Shown: positions 11,760 to 23,560 of the stretch, piece by piece
Position numbering within the stretch: position 1 is the stretch's first letter
How the letters are laid out: each line of letters starts with the position of its first letter
Origin: Congeria kusceri
Taxonomy: Eukaryota > Mollusca > Bivalvia > Myida > Dreissenidae
Direction: 5' to 3'
DNA: 64,000 nucleotides
NCBI GenBank assembly: GCA_027627225.1
Contig: JAPFQT010000413.1
Coordinates: 12,501 to 76,500 of the forward strand
Translations under genes and position numbers: made by a program
The notes under the pieces: model-generated
The model's database searches: none
The model's input: only the letters and a program-made list of their open reading frames with translations
What the model was told of the DNA's origin: nothing

Positions 11760-12990
11760 TTCAATGAAAAGGAGACTATTGCCATCAATATTGAAGTAAA
11801 TCAGTTGTTAAATTTATGTGTGCTCAAGAAAGTCGAGCCAGAAAATGGCCAAATAGTATCGCCAATTTTAATTCGGCAAAGAAAAAAATGGTGAATACAG
11901 AATGGCACTGAATTTAAAGAAATTGAATAAACATATCCCATATAAACATTTTAAAATGGATACTTTGAAAAAGGTATAACTTTAATAAATCCAGGTACTT
12001 CTATGGCATCCGTTGATTTGCGTCATGCATATTACTCAGTGAAAATTGCAGATGAACAGCAAAAATATTTTTGTTTTAAATGCAATGACAGTATTTATCA
12101 GTACACATGTCTGCCGAATGACATATCTGAAGGTCCTAGATTGTTTACTAAATTATTAAAACCAGTTTATGCTAAAATAAGAAACATGGGGCATGTCAAT
12201 TCTGGCTTCATTGATGATAGCCTACTGTGTGGTGATTAATACAATGAACAAAATGTATCGGACACTGTAGCCCTGATGTCAAAGGTGGGGTTCATGATAA
12301 ATGATGAAAAATCTGTGTTTGAACCATCGTCTAAGATTGTATTCTTGGGTAATGTCTTTGATTCTTTATTTATGATCGTAACATTGACTGAAGAAAGACA
12401 AACTAATATCCTGAAAGCATGCAACGAGCTGATTTGTCTTTTACAAACACCTATTAGACACGTTGCAAAAGTAACAGGACTAATGGTGGCCAGTTGTTCA
12501 GCTGTTGAATATGGTAAATTGCATTACAGAAATTTAGAAAAGGCCACAATTTTCTCCTTGAAACAAAACCAGGGAAATTACAATGCTGTAATGCCTATAT
12601 CAGTGTCTATGAAAAAGATATACATGTAATGTGGTGGATAAAGGAATTACATAAACAAAAAGAACCATTGTTAGAGGTAATGCAGATTTCCTGCTTTACA
12701 TAGATGCATCCTTAGAAGGTTGGGGTGCAGTTTGTAAAGGAATACAAACTGGTGGAAGATGGTCAGACACAGAGAGTTCATCCCACATAAATGTACTCGA
12801 GTTAAAGGCAATAATGCTCGGTTTGAAATCTTTTAGGCTGCAGTTTAAAGATAAGCACATTCATGTTTTCTTTTGTGACAATTCTACAGCAGTTAGCTAC
12901 ATTACCAAAATGGGTGGTATTAAGTCTGAAGAATGCAATTTTGTAGCTATTGAAATCTGGGAATGGTGCATATCAAGTTTTCATATCAAG
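11760..12990 (+). pseudogene. DIRS-like reverse transcriptase and RNase H, broken
   Basis: Near 11820-11985 a degenerate N-terminal RT segment reads ALNLKKLNKHIPYKHFKMDT and ends in stops. A shift leads into 12003-12239, with ASVDLRHAYYSV (first catalytic Asp), YQYTCLPN and the polymerase box FIDDSLLCGD. Stop-separated continuation 12276-12629 includes VGFMINDEKS and IVFLG. An RNase H domain follows at about 12690-12960: YIDASLEGWGA, GGRWSD, HINVLELKAIMLGL, FCDNSTAVSYI and the IWEWC ending. Motif order matches DIRS RT/RH. Catalytic residues are largely still there, but stops and shifts near 11980, 12239, 12629 and 12660 break the frame. Confidence 0.8.
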
Positions 12991-13009
12991 ATGGTTTTGC
13001 TACTGTAGT

Positions 13010-13810
13010 GGAAGGCAAATTAATAAGTTTTCTCCAAATGTGGCAGAAGTGATCAAATGTTTAACTAAACAGTACAATAATGGGCTAGGTTCTGACAGTT
13101 TAAACACTGCCAGAGATGCGTTGTCTTCTCTTGGAATAAATTATGAAGGATTTAGAATTGGAGCTCATGCACTAATAATACGCTACATGCAAGGAATTTT
13201 TAGCTTAAACCACCTAAACCAAGATACACAGCAATATGGATGTTCAAGTTGTGCTTAAATACTTGAGAAAACTTTCAGCAGTCAAACATTTAAAACTGAA
13301 GGACTTAACTTTGAAGCTTGCAATGCTTATTGCCTTAACGAATGCCGCACGTGTTCAGTCGTTACATTTGTTAACTGTTAAAAATCTTAAAAAGTTAAGA
13401 ACCGAGTTTGTTGTTCAGTTTTCAAATTCGTTAAAACAAAACAGGCCTTCATATAATGTATCATTTATGACTTTAAAGGCCTATCCTACAGACAAGAAGC
13501 TGTGTGTATATACTGTTTGAAAAGCATATTTGTGTCGCACAAGAAGTGTGAGAAGCATATCAGGACGTAAACAGTTGTTTATCAGTTATATTAAACCTTA
13601 TGATTCAGTCAGTAAGGATTATTAAAGCTGGAATTGATGGCTTCGTAGCCCATACTGTCAGGAGTGCAGCAGTATCTGCAGCTCATTCTAACCATGTACC
13701 AATATTAACAATACTTAACAAGGCGCTGGTCTAATGAAAAAACATTTGCCAAGTTCTACTGCAAGACTATACAAAGCATAGATACATTTCAAGACAGTGT
13801 CCCAGTGTAG
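13010..13810 (+). pseudogene. DIRS-like tyrosine recombinase, broken
   Basis: The open piece 12950-13258 contains FSPNVAEVIKCL and YNNGLGSDSLNTARDALSSL, the N-terminal part of a tyrosine recombinase. The frame shifts to 13236-13520 (LKDLTLKLAMLIALTNAARV), where NAAR holds the first catalytic Arg. Further on, in broken frames near 13620-13790, are HTVRSAAVSAA (the HxxR motif) and KTFAKFYCKTI, whose Tyr fits the nucleophile. The enzyme would integrate a circular intermediate without an integrase or target duplication. It ends just before the inverted terminal structures at 13878. Confidence 0.75.
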
Positions 13811-14679
13811 AGGACATCAATTCCTTTTCACAAAGGTAAGACGATGTTTATCACATTATTGCTTTGAAATATCATTTAAGAACGACAGAAATTCTTTAGA
13901 CGAAATAGAATTTAAAACTTAAACGAGACTTACCTCGGTTAAGGTGATGTTTAATTTCACTTCTATGAGTTATAGAATTGAAATCCACCCTCCCACCCTG
14001 CATATCAACAATGAAAACAATTTGAAATATTGAAATAAAGAGATGCACTTGAAAAATTAACAGTGTATTTCTATCTTAATATTACATGCATGGACAAATC
14101 TTAATGTGAGAAACATCTTGATTTGGAAACTGCTTTGCGCATGCGTAACATATCTCATTTAAGCCCCCCATTAATTCTATAACTCATATAATTGAAATTA
14201 AACATCACCTTAACCAAGATAAGTCTCGTTTAATTTTTAAATTATGTTTGTTTACTATCGATTTAGAGGTCTGTTAGACCGTATACAGCTCACGCCGTAT
14301 ACAGCTTACGCGTGAGCTGTATACGTTGACTATAAAACCGTATACAGCTTACGCCGAATACAGCTCACCGTAAGCTGTATACGTCAAGATGCAGCATATC
14401 GCCGTATTTAGCTCATGTCTAAGAGATGACGATGATCATCATCATTATCACCATCGTCGTCAGCAAAAGCATCATCATCAGCATCAGCATCGTCATGAAT
14501 ACAGTCTTGCGAATGCATGTTTGAAGTCGTATTGTTGCTTTTGCTGCTGTTGTTGTATTAGAAGTAGTATAAATAGTGTTTCTGTCTGTCTGTCCGTCCG
14601 CCATTCCTCCCGTCCGTCCGTACGCCCGTTCGACTGTTCATTCGTCCTTCAATTGCATTAAGTTTTTCATTAGAAAAGT

Positions 14680-15300
14680 TACAGGGGTCATTATTCTGCC
14701 ATGGATGAGGGTGAGCTGTTAATATCATATTTGTCCGGCGTTCGCCGTACGTCCTTCTGTCCGTCCAAAATTATTTCAAACGACAACTCCTCTAAAACTA
14801 CTGACCCAAATTGAAAGAGATTTCACAGAAATGATCTTTGGGTGGTCCTTTTCTAAATGTATCATATCATTAAAACCTTTGCTTGCCATGGCAAACGAAA
14901 GGGAAACCTAAATTAATCCATTTCTCGGAAATCCCTCGACTGATAAAAAAATAAAATGGCACACATGTTCACCTTGAGCGACTCTCTAAATTATTAAATT
15001 TATTGCAATCAGTCAAAAAACATGGCTGCCACAGGGACGGGGCTTATTTTCATATGTCCATGTGGGTAACTTTAAAAATCTTCATAGAAACTTCAGGTCC
15101 AATTTGAACAAGTATGTGACACAAATGTTCCTTGGGTGACCCTCTATATAAATTGTGAAAAAACATAGGGATCAGATAAACTTTGAAAATCTTGTTTTCT
15201 GAAACTATTAGACTTATTTAAATGTCGTTTCGCTCAGATGCTTTTTGGGTGGCTCTTTAAAAATTGTGAACATGGCGGACATTGGCGGGACTGATAAAAC
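14680..15300. repeat. Dispersed repeat fragment (GTCCGTCC / 'ATGGC(T/G)GCCA' family)
   Basis: After a GTCC-rich run there is non-coding sequence with the words AAACGACAACTCCTCTAAAAC, TTTCACAGAAATGATC, GGGTGGTCC and CATGGCTGCCAC. A related block lies at 43960-44480 (ATATGGCCGCC, TTTCACAGAAATG, GTGGTTCTCTAC). Shared wording and order show a dispersed family, of a type I associate with bivalve genomes. No terminal structure or reading frame is visible. Confidence 0.5.
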
Positions 15301-15522
15301 ACACCTGGTTCTTAATATGGGTGTTGTTTGTTGAGCAATATAGTCGCCGTGGCCTCTTGTTTGTATTTACCACCTTTTTTGAGACCACTGATGATTTTGA
15401 TGATTCAGAAGTTCATTTTGATGTTGAGGAGGATGCTGCAGCTGCTACTACTGTTGCTTTTCCTACTAGATTTTGATAATGATTTCTGTGTTTACTTTAA
15501 ATGAATTAATGTTAAATTAATG

Positions 15523-15523
15523 T

Positions 15524-15563
<40 letters not shown>

Positions 15564-15644
15564 GCTACTACTACTACTACTACTACTACTACTTATACAA
15601 CAACAACAACAACAACAACAACTACTACTACTACTACTACTGAT

Positions 15645-15675
<31 letters not shown>

Positions 15676-15751
15676 CTACTACTACTACTACTACTACTAC
15701 TACAACTACTACTACTACAACTACAACTACTACTACTACTACTACTTCTAT

Positions 15752-15784
<33 letters not shown>

Positions 15785-15932
15785 TACTTATACTACTATT
15801 AATAATACTACTGCTGCTGCTGCTGCTGCTTCTGCTACTGGCGCTGCTGCTTCTGATTCTGCTACTGCTGTTACTACTACTGCTGCTGCTATTGTTACTG
15901 CTACCAGATTTACTTCTACTTCTACGACGAAG
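15523..15932. repeat. CTA/ACA/CTG trinucleotide microsatellite
   Basis: About 400 bases of (CTA)n with blocks of (ACA)n, CTT interruptions and a (CTG)n-rich right part. All units are three bases, so one plus frame stays open as a poly-Leu/Gln peptide, which is an artefact. A short related (CTA)n tract lies outside the fold-back element at about 16243-16264. Confidence 0.95.
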
Positions 15933-16820
15933 ATTATGATGGTGGTGATGGCGATCAAGTTACTTGTATTCACAATTATGTTTTATACTAGTCACTCACC
16001 ATGCGAGCTACATACGTTAAGACGAAAGACCTATTTCAGATGTATATATCCAACGTATAGAGCTAACGTAAGCTTTATACGTTGATAACCAACGAATATG
16101 GCTCACCGTAAGCTGTATACGTTATCAACTAACGTATGCAGCTCACACGTAAGCTGTATACGGCGTGAGCTGTATACGGTCTAACAGAGCTTTCTTGACC
16201 GTTCAACAGTGATACATTTACATGTTTCGTATTTGAAGTTACTTCTACTACTACTACTACTACTAATATGGAAGAATCACATCAACTACAATCACGCTTC
16301 AGTATGATATATTAATGACGTTCAAGATATATGGCTTCCAATTACATTAAATTACTATTATAATGGTCCTTAAACAATAATGTAATAGACACGATAGCTT
16401 AAGGGTTTTGTCAAGGATGGGAGTCAAAGGTGAATGTATTAACCGCAAGTTTAATCGAATAAACATAAATAACAGTGGATAAAAATCAAAGTGAATTCAC
16501 TCCTTTGTCGTATTTTGAACCTATGAATACAGTGAAGTTCGTTCCATTGATCGTACGTTTACATTGTAATTTATTTAGACATATACAAACTATCTGATCC
16601 AGCTACAAAGCAAAATAAATGTGCTTTTCCCTCAATTTTAGAAGATCTCATACACCTGTTTGCACTTCATTATTACATATGTTTATAATATAAGAAAAAG
16701 ACACGAACATTACATCTATGATTATCAATTAATAACACTATTTAGGAAGTAAATCTATTGTTTTCAGTCATTTAATCATTTAACTATTTTCTCATTGTTG
16801 GTAACATTTTGCAAAACAAT

Positions 16821-19540
16821 ATTTACTTGTACCCGAAGATGTTAATAATATACCTGATACATATTACCACCATTACCGAAATGCCATTCACTATAATATA
16901 ATTTTACATTCAGTACAAAAAATCGTCATAATAAATGTATTTATTTTTAATTAAAGTGTGTCTTATATTTATAAAAACAATTTATACAAGCCTATGTTCT
17001 ATAAAAAAATATCTTTTTATTCGTAAACGGTCAACAATATTATGCATTCAACGCGACTAATATAACGTTGGATTTCTTATGGAAGAATATCTAACTGAAA
17101 AAGCTCGATAAATTACTTAAATATTACCTTTAAAGTCTGCATTTTGTCATGTACTAGTACTCTTTAGCAATTGCGGATATGAGTGTACACATTCGTATCT
17201 AGACAAATTACTAAATACCGCTCTGGGGAAAAACATTTGAAAAACGGTTATCAATGAAACTAATGGGTGATCTCCAATACGGAACTTTTTCAAGTTATGG
17301 AAGTGTAACGAGAAGCTATAGAAATGACTTTAAATCAATCGCCTCAAGACCAAATCTGTTGTTAAAACTATTTGAGCATGACACAAACATTACCTAAAAC
17401 ATACCATTGGAACATGTAGATAAAACTAAATTTTACAGCTTAGAGTTAGAGTAAATTTCATACAGCAGTTCCGGAGAAACAGACTAGACTGAAAAGCTAC
17501 AATATACGCTATTATTTACCTATAATAAAAGACCCATAAAACCTTGAAAAATCATCAAATCGAAATATCCAGACAATATGCTCAACTCCTCTTGATACTG
17601 ACGACTTCAGTTATATATTACATCATTTCTGCCAGTCGTGGCTGTGAAAGAGCCTAGTTGACACACTTTTAAAATGATTTCTTATATAATCCCGACACAT
17701 TTACATAACACAAGTATGGGCGTTTGCAGACGTTTCTTAAATAAGATTTTATCCCTGCAGCACGAACTGATTTAAAAGTAGAAATGAAGCACATTCAGGT
17801 CAAGATCATCTACTTAGATTCAAGAACTTTCCATACGTTCGTATATGTCCAATTATGAAGTTGAAACAATTTCGGAACATGTAATTGTATACTTTCTATT
17901 GTTTTTTTTTTTACAACTAATCGGTTTATGTTGGTGAATGTCCGAACCATCTGGGCTGTCGTAGAGAAGCCAAGTAGCTTTCACAAAATAAAAGGATATG
18001 TATTCGACGTACTTTAAACGTCGCAGTTCTTTTTGAACAATTTATTCCCGATACAACAATATTATCTTGTATATATAAACTAACTTAGTAATCAGTTATT
18101 GGTTTTAGAAAAACAAACATACATAACGATTGCTGCTCATTTACGTACTGCTAAACATGTAAAAGATATTGGAACAACCCATTAGTTGGATTAAAGGAAT
18201 TCGATCCATATCAACATCTAAGTAAGTCACCTGTAATCAAATGCTCTACATAACCTCAAATATTAGGTATGCACTTGGTTTGCCTAATTGGATCAGTTTA
18301 TTATTATTACTGTTACTATGTCGGCCTTTCTCGTTACACAAGAACGAGTAGATTGACCATCATGTTACCTAACTACGTAAAATGCCTTGACATCACTTTT
18401 TGGGAGTGGATACGCAAACACATGATATACCTTGACTAAAAGAATATTTGAAATTTTAGATGCATCGGCAGGTCTGGAGAGAAAGTAACACACTTAAGTC
18501 GTTGATTTAAAGCAAGTGACCAATTGCAAAATACAACACAGCACTATTATAAAAACACCGAAGTTATGTTTTGTTATTATATCCTGAATCTTTTATGATT
18601 TTGAGATGTCAATAATAACATAATGATATACACAAACGAACACGTACTTAGCAACACAACTACAACTACGACTCGGTGTAAGGAGCAATTCACTGATATT
18701 GTATATTTAGGTCAAATTAGTTGACATTGTATTTTTAAATTATCCATACCATAAATTTGCAAGCATTGTCGTTTTTCTAAAAGACCCCGGGTCTTAATTG
18801 AAATAAATAAGCAATTGATTAATACAAGTGATGCTTTATTGTCTCTGAATGGTAATAACTGGAACTAAAAACTACAAACATATGACGAACAATAACGTAC
18901 CACTTATCTAATATAACTGCAACAAGTATACGAATATGTTTCAGACAATACTAGTTTCAAATGTTTGTTGAGAAATTAATGGCCTAAAATTTTCCACACA
19001 CACCTTTTTTCTTTGCAATCTATTGAGGTATCAAAATGTCATAGAAATTATTATTGATACCGTAAGTTATTTAATGCCAAAATGTCGGCTCCGATAATGT
19101 TTTATGTATTTCAAAGTAAATCGACGAGTTTTAATCATTTTTAAACACAATTACGAGTTATGTTTAGTTTCCTATGTTTAGTTTCGGAATCACACTTTTC
19201 ACTGAGTACTCGAAAATGAATTTCTTTAATATCTGAAAGATATTTCGAGGGTTGAGCGTGAAATTGTTGTATTTGCTTCATAATTCTATATCAGATACAA
19301 CAGCTACACGCTCAAACCTCGATTTTGAAATTGAAATCAGATGACAATTGGGTAGCAATGCATTTGTGTTTGATTTAGTGTCACTAGTTCTTACCTAATA
19401 ATGCTATTTAGACAACACAACAATGAAGTATTGGTCATCAAAATTACTGCACGGGTCTTTTTTTTCTTTTTTATTTCGTTTAATAATTTTTAAAACAGCA
19501 TGTCTATGTAACATCACAACGTGACTGCTATAAACAAATA
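16821..19540. other. AT-rich stretch without genes
   Basis: I see no credible exon, RNA gene or tandem array here. A short segment near 18505-18545 (AAGCAAGTGACCAATTGC) resembles 3326-3350 in copy A, so a small duplicated piece may be present. The only clear structure is the hairpin at 19242-19326, listed separately. Confidence 0.4.
19242..19326. mobile_element. Hairpin element, probably a tiny MITE
   Basis: The left arm 19242-19272 (ATTTCGAGGGTTGAGCGTG...) and right arm 19295-19326 (...CACGCTCAAACCTCGATTTT) pair along about 30 bases with a few mismatches around a 22-base loop. It encodes nothing. The imperfect arms suggest an old non-autonomous element rather than a conserved RNA; no second copy is visible in the window. 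Confidence 0.45.
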
Positions 19541-19555
19541 ATTCATCGACATGTT

Positions 19556-22500
19556 TGTTTTGTTTCTTTCCGATTCTCACTATTTATTCGTTTACAAGTA
19601 CATACATATATACAAAGAATACAATATACATGGCAATACATAGCAACATATACTTGGTTTAAACCACTATAATATATGCTATGACATGTATAAAATGTAT
19701 GTAGTAGAGAATCAATAAATACATAAATACAGGAGAACAACAGAAGGAAAAAAGAAAAAAACAACATGGTAAATGTTACAGCATTTATATCCATCAAAAT
19801 ATATCAATGCTGATTGAGGGGAGTGGGTGTATAAAAATAAAATAAACAATTTTTCAATATTTTTAAGTTAATACGTGTATTTAGTTTCGGCTGCAAAATA
19901 AGTTTAATATGTTCATATAGCCCTTTCTTTCTTCAGACAGGTTAGTTTTTTCAATAATTGTGCATGATAAGTTTAATAGTCTTGTTAAACCTTCTAATGC
20001 GGTGATGGTGTTTCTTCTTTTACAAAGAAAAATGTAGCGCTTTATCTCTAGACAAAATAGATTATATGCTTTTTTAGGTGAATGATTTAGAATTCATTGC
20101 AAATTCAGCATCAATTTGATAAACAATATTGTTTACGTTGGATAAAAACGCTTGAACAATTGTGCTGGTTCAGTTTTGCAAAAAGTACATTTGTCACACT
20201 CAACTATTTTCATTTTGGAAAGAAGGCTGTTGCAACCTAATATGTTATGAGTTAGCCTAATTTGGAACCATTGTAAGTAAGAATCTTGTTTGACATCAAA
20301 TATCCTACTATGTAGAAACTTCCATTCGGATTCATGAATGTTAAAAATACTATTCCACTTTTCACGACATGTTGGAATTTCTGAATTTCTGATGAAAGTT
20401 TAATATATAACAGCATTACCTTTTGTACACATAATTAATGACTTATTATAGCTTGGTATTAAAGGGAAACATGTATCCATAATTTCTGTGTTGCTGGCAA
20501 TATGAAGAGATTTTAAATAGACGAATAGATTTTGTAATACCTTCATATTGCAGGAAATTCCAATTCTCTTGCTGAATTCCGATCTATCTAAAAATGATTT
20601 ATTATTTTTCATAAGATCTTTAACATAACGAATTCCCCGATCACACCAAGCTTTGACAAAAATTGGTTCATTACCAACCAACAACTTGTGAGTATAAAAG
20701 ATAGGTAGTCCTAAAAAATCGGTTATAGTAGTTATAACATATTTATCAATAAAATCCACGTATGACTGAAATACTTCTGCCCCAAAAAGGTTTTTACATT
20801 GTTGTAGAATATTTTGAATATAGACCTTACCAAAATTGAATAAGTGGTTAATATTTACAATATTATTGTAAACTAAAATACACCACTTGCTTTCGGCGCC
20901 TGGTAATAAACGCTTAAACCAGGTTAATTTGATACTATTCATGTATGAAACAACATCGAGCATTTTCAATCCACCATCAGTATAATCTTTTACTAGAGCT
21001 TTACTTTTTATTCTTGCTTTACCTTGCCAAACAAAATCATAAAAAGACTGTTTAGTTCATGCAAACAATGTGTATTTGGTCTTGGTAGGGTAGCAAACAA
21101 ATTAGTTAAGTGTGGCAGTAACAATGATTTAATAACTGTTATTCTACCTATGGGTGTAAGTTCTCTTTTTTTCCATGACTTTATACAATTACTTATTGTA
21201 TCAATTTTGTCTTCGAAATTTAATGATATCATTTTATCTAGGTCAACATCAAAGTTAATTCCAAGTAATCTGAAACAAGTATTTCCCCAGTTTGAGCTTC
21301 CATTTTGTTTTGATTGTCCGTGTACTATATTTTAATGCACCAATCCAAATAACATGTGTTTTTTCAATGTTAACCTTAAGACCAGAAATCAAAGAAAAAT
21401 CTTGTAAAATATCTGAAGTAGATTTGAAAGAGGATTCACTTCCATCCAATAATAAAGATGTGTCATCAGCAAATTGAGAGATTTTATATTCAACGCCGTT
21501 AATAAAAATTCCTGTTACATTATTACTGATTCTTATTTTTGCAGCTAGTATTTCGGCACAGAGAATGAATAAGTAGGGGCTAATGGGGTCTCCTTGACGA
21601 CAACCGCGTTGTATTTCAAAGAAATTAGTTCAAAATCCATTCAGCTGAACTGCTGTTAAAATTTCAGTATAAATCAACTTTATCCATTTGATGAATGATG
21701 GACCAAAGTTCAAAAATAATAAAGTGTTATTAATAAAATCAAACGATAATGTGTCGAAGGCCTTTTCAAAATCTATCATCATTAAGAGTCCCGGAATATT
21801 ATATTTTTCAGTAAGATTCATTATGTCATAGATAAGACGTATGTTTTCACCAATAAACCTCCCTTTAACAAATCCTGTTTGGTCTTTACTCACTTATATA
21901 TCTAACACCGATTTAAGACGATGAGCAATTGAACCTGAAGCTAATTTGTATATAGTATTTAAAAGAGTTATAGGTCGCCAGTTTTTTAGAAACTGTTTTG
22001 GTTTATCCTGTCTTGGAATGCAAGTAATAATACCTTGTTTTTGTGTCACTGATAGTTCACCATTAGTAAATGCAAAATTTAAGGACCTAACTACAAAATG
22101 GCCAATTTTATTCCAAAAAACTTCAAAGAAATTTGTTTTAAAGCCATCCGACCCAAGAATATTTGAAACTTCTGGATATGTGAGAAAGCCTTCTGATAAA
22201 TATGACTGGTCGCTGTTTAGTTTTGGAATATGAGAATATTCTAAAAAGTTAGGGATATCAATATTTTGGTTATTGTTCACTTTAGAGTACAAATGTTTGT
22301 AAAAACACTCAGTTTCTTTAAAAATTTCGTATTGATCATATATAAAATTTCAATTGCTTGTTTCTAGAAATGGTATAACTTTGTTCATGCAATAACGTCT
22401 TTCTAGGCTACAAAATAGAGTTGTTGGCTTTTCTCCATTGTCGATCCACTCTGCCCTTGAAATTATAACATGGCCTTTGATTTTTTCATCTCGAATATTT

Positions 22501-23560
22501 TGTAACTCCGTTTGCATTTCGAGATGTATTGATTTGTTTTGGTCATTTATATTAGTTTCTATTTTTTCAATCTCTTCTTGTAAAGTTTGATCTCTATCCC
22601 TCCTAGTTTTATTTTTATAAGATGCATAAGATATTGTTTTGCCCCGAATTTCCAAACGAAGAGTTTCTAAAAAAAGTTGATCATTGATTAAAAACTGCAT
22701 ATCCTCATCATTTACAATATTAATGTTATCAAAATTATAAACCAGTAAAGCGTACTGTTTCTTAACTTCTTCAATGTTTTGATTTATACAGTTTAAATAA
22801 TCTCTGTCCAATAAAAGTGAGTTGTTAAATTTCCAAAGACATTTTCCATGTTTGATATCTTGTAAGACTAGATTTAAAGTTATTACAGAGTGGTCTGATC
22901 GGTAACTACTCACATGTGGCAATACATCTTCAGTAATAAGGAAGAAATCTAACCCTGCTTGTTGTATAGGATTTGTTCTGCGCCATGAACATTTTTTAAT
23001 ATTGCCATTTAATTCTCTGAAAGGATCACATAAATGGTTTTGTTGAATAAATTCAAGTATTAATTTCCTAGCGTTTTTGTTATTGTTATAAGATTTAAAA
23101 TTATCATAGTCAAGTTCAGTGTTAAGCACTAGATTAAAATCTCCACACCAAATGAGTGATTCATTTCCAATTGAATCTGTGATTTCAAAAATGTTTTTTT
23201 TTAAATCAGGAAAATCTGTATTTGGCCCATAAACATTAATAAGGGTACATTGTCTTGATTGGTAAGTTATGTCCAACACAACATAATTGCCATTAGTATC
23301 ATAAAAAAGATTGAGAAACTTTAACATCTAAGCCCTTTTTAAACATAATACCTACGCCTCGGGCATTGGACTTGCCGTAACTAAAATATACTTGAGAGGT
23401 CCATAACGAGTACAAATGCTTTTCCATATTAGAAGTCAAATGCACATCTTGAAAACAATATATATCAGCATTTTTTTCTCTTAAACAATTAAAAACATCA
23501 ATTCGTTTATGCATATTATTTCAGCCTCTACAATTGTATGAGATAATGTTACATGAGGTC
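19556..23560 (-). mobile_element. Tx1/L1-like LINE, decayed
   Basis: A non-LTR retrotransposon on the minus strand. The endonuclease is at the right (5') end, the reverse transcriptase in the middle, and a C-terminal Trp/Cys region at about 20400-20160 (LQWFQIRL, CDKCTFC). The 3' untranslated part contains an AATAAA (seen as TTTATT near 19580) and probably ends near 19556. QTGFVKGRFIGENIRLIYDI and LTPIGRITVIKSLLLPHL are patterns I associate with the Tx1/L1 group. No ORF1 is recognisable upstream, so the 5' end is uncertain and the copy may be truncated. It belongs to a different clade from the four other LINEs in the window. Confidence 0.8.
19850..23556 (-). pseudogene. Tx1/L1-like ORF2 (endonuclease-reverse transcriptase), multiply broken
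   Basis: The APE-type endonuclease begins near 23556 with NIISYNCRG, followed at once by an in-frame TGA. It continues with YCFQDVHL, a frameshift near 23320, then LIWCGDFNLVLN, SWRRTNP and SYRSDHSVI. In-frame stops occur at 22350, 21894 and 21630, each followed by sensible continuation in the same frame. RT motifs are QTGFVKGRFIGENI, MMIDFEKAFDTLSF (about 21780-21755), RGCRQGDPISPYLF and FADDTSLLLDG (about 21475). A further frameshift lies near 21285, before LTPIGRITVIKSLL. The C-terminal part 20969-20400 is open. With at least four stops and two shifts the copy is inactive. Confidence 0.85.

Larger units (their letters stand above)
10242..14243 (+). mobile_element. DIRS-like tyrosine-recombinase retrotransposon, decayed
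   Basis: About 4.0 kb carrying Gag, RT, RNase H and tyrosine recombinase remains in the order expected for DIRS elements. The ends come from the internal complementary region (ICR) at 13878-13980. Its first part (TCTTTAGACGAAATAGAA) is the reverse complement of the left tip at 10242-10275. Its second part (AAACGAGACTTACC onward) is the reverse complement of the right tip at 14172-14243. A separate inverted pair, left CATGTGCAAAGCAGTTT near 10280-10297 and right AAACTGCTTTGCGCATG near 14128-14145, marks the inverted terminal repeats. This ICR arrangement is the known hallmark of DIRS-1-type elements. No target duplication is evident, as expected. Every coding domain is broken, so the copy is dead. 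It interrupts segmental copy A. Confidence 0.85.
14270..16188. mobile_element. Fold-back element with about 57-bp terminal inverted repeats
   Basis: The left end (14270 on: TCTGTTAGACCGTATACAGC) is matched nearly perfectly by the reverse complement of the right end (to 16188). Behind each tip the motif CGTATACAGCT(C/T)ACG recurs several times in both orientations (14280-14390 and 16020-16180). It is itself almost palindromic, so each end is a cluster of sub-repeats. The interior holds CAT-rich and GTCC-rich simple repeats, a dispersed repeat (14680-15290) and a long trinucleotide tract. No transposase frame is visible, so it would be non-autonomous. I could not find a convincing target duplication, and the superfamily is undecided. 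Confidence 0.7.
1720..16820 (+). repeat. Segmental copy A of a diverged triplicated unit
   Basis: Blocks of this region align by eye, in order and in the same orientation, with copies B and C. Examples are 1720-2030 with 51560-51830; 2260-2480 with 52060-52280; 2700-2910 with 44530-44730 and 52715-52915; 6370-6660 with 46000-46310 and 54000-54340; 8600-8760 with 46390-46500 and 54345-54540; 16280-16510 with 47330-47400 and 55600-55880. Typical shared words are TTATTGCAGAA, CCTAAATGTCACAGAA, GAAATGGAAACGTGTT and TGTAAATCTAGTTA. The interval 3310-6280 has no clear counterpart. The unit is interrupted by the DIRS-like and fold-back elements (10.2-16.2 kb). No conserved reading frame explains the similarity, so it looks like non-coding duplicated DNA or the remains of a gene. 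Confidence 0.75.

Noticed and set aside
14389..14661. 90-codon His-rich frame
   Set aside because: It lies over CAT and GTCC simple repeats inside the fold-back element.
15520..15939. Poly-Leu/Gln 139-codon frame
   Set aside because: Translation of a trinucleotide microsatellite. The Leu/Thr/Tyr/Ser frames over 47978-48756 and the Ile frames over 61408-61750 are rejected for the same reason.
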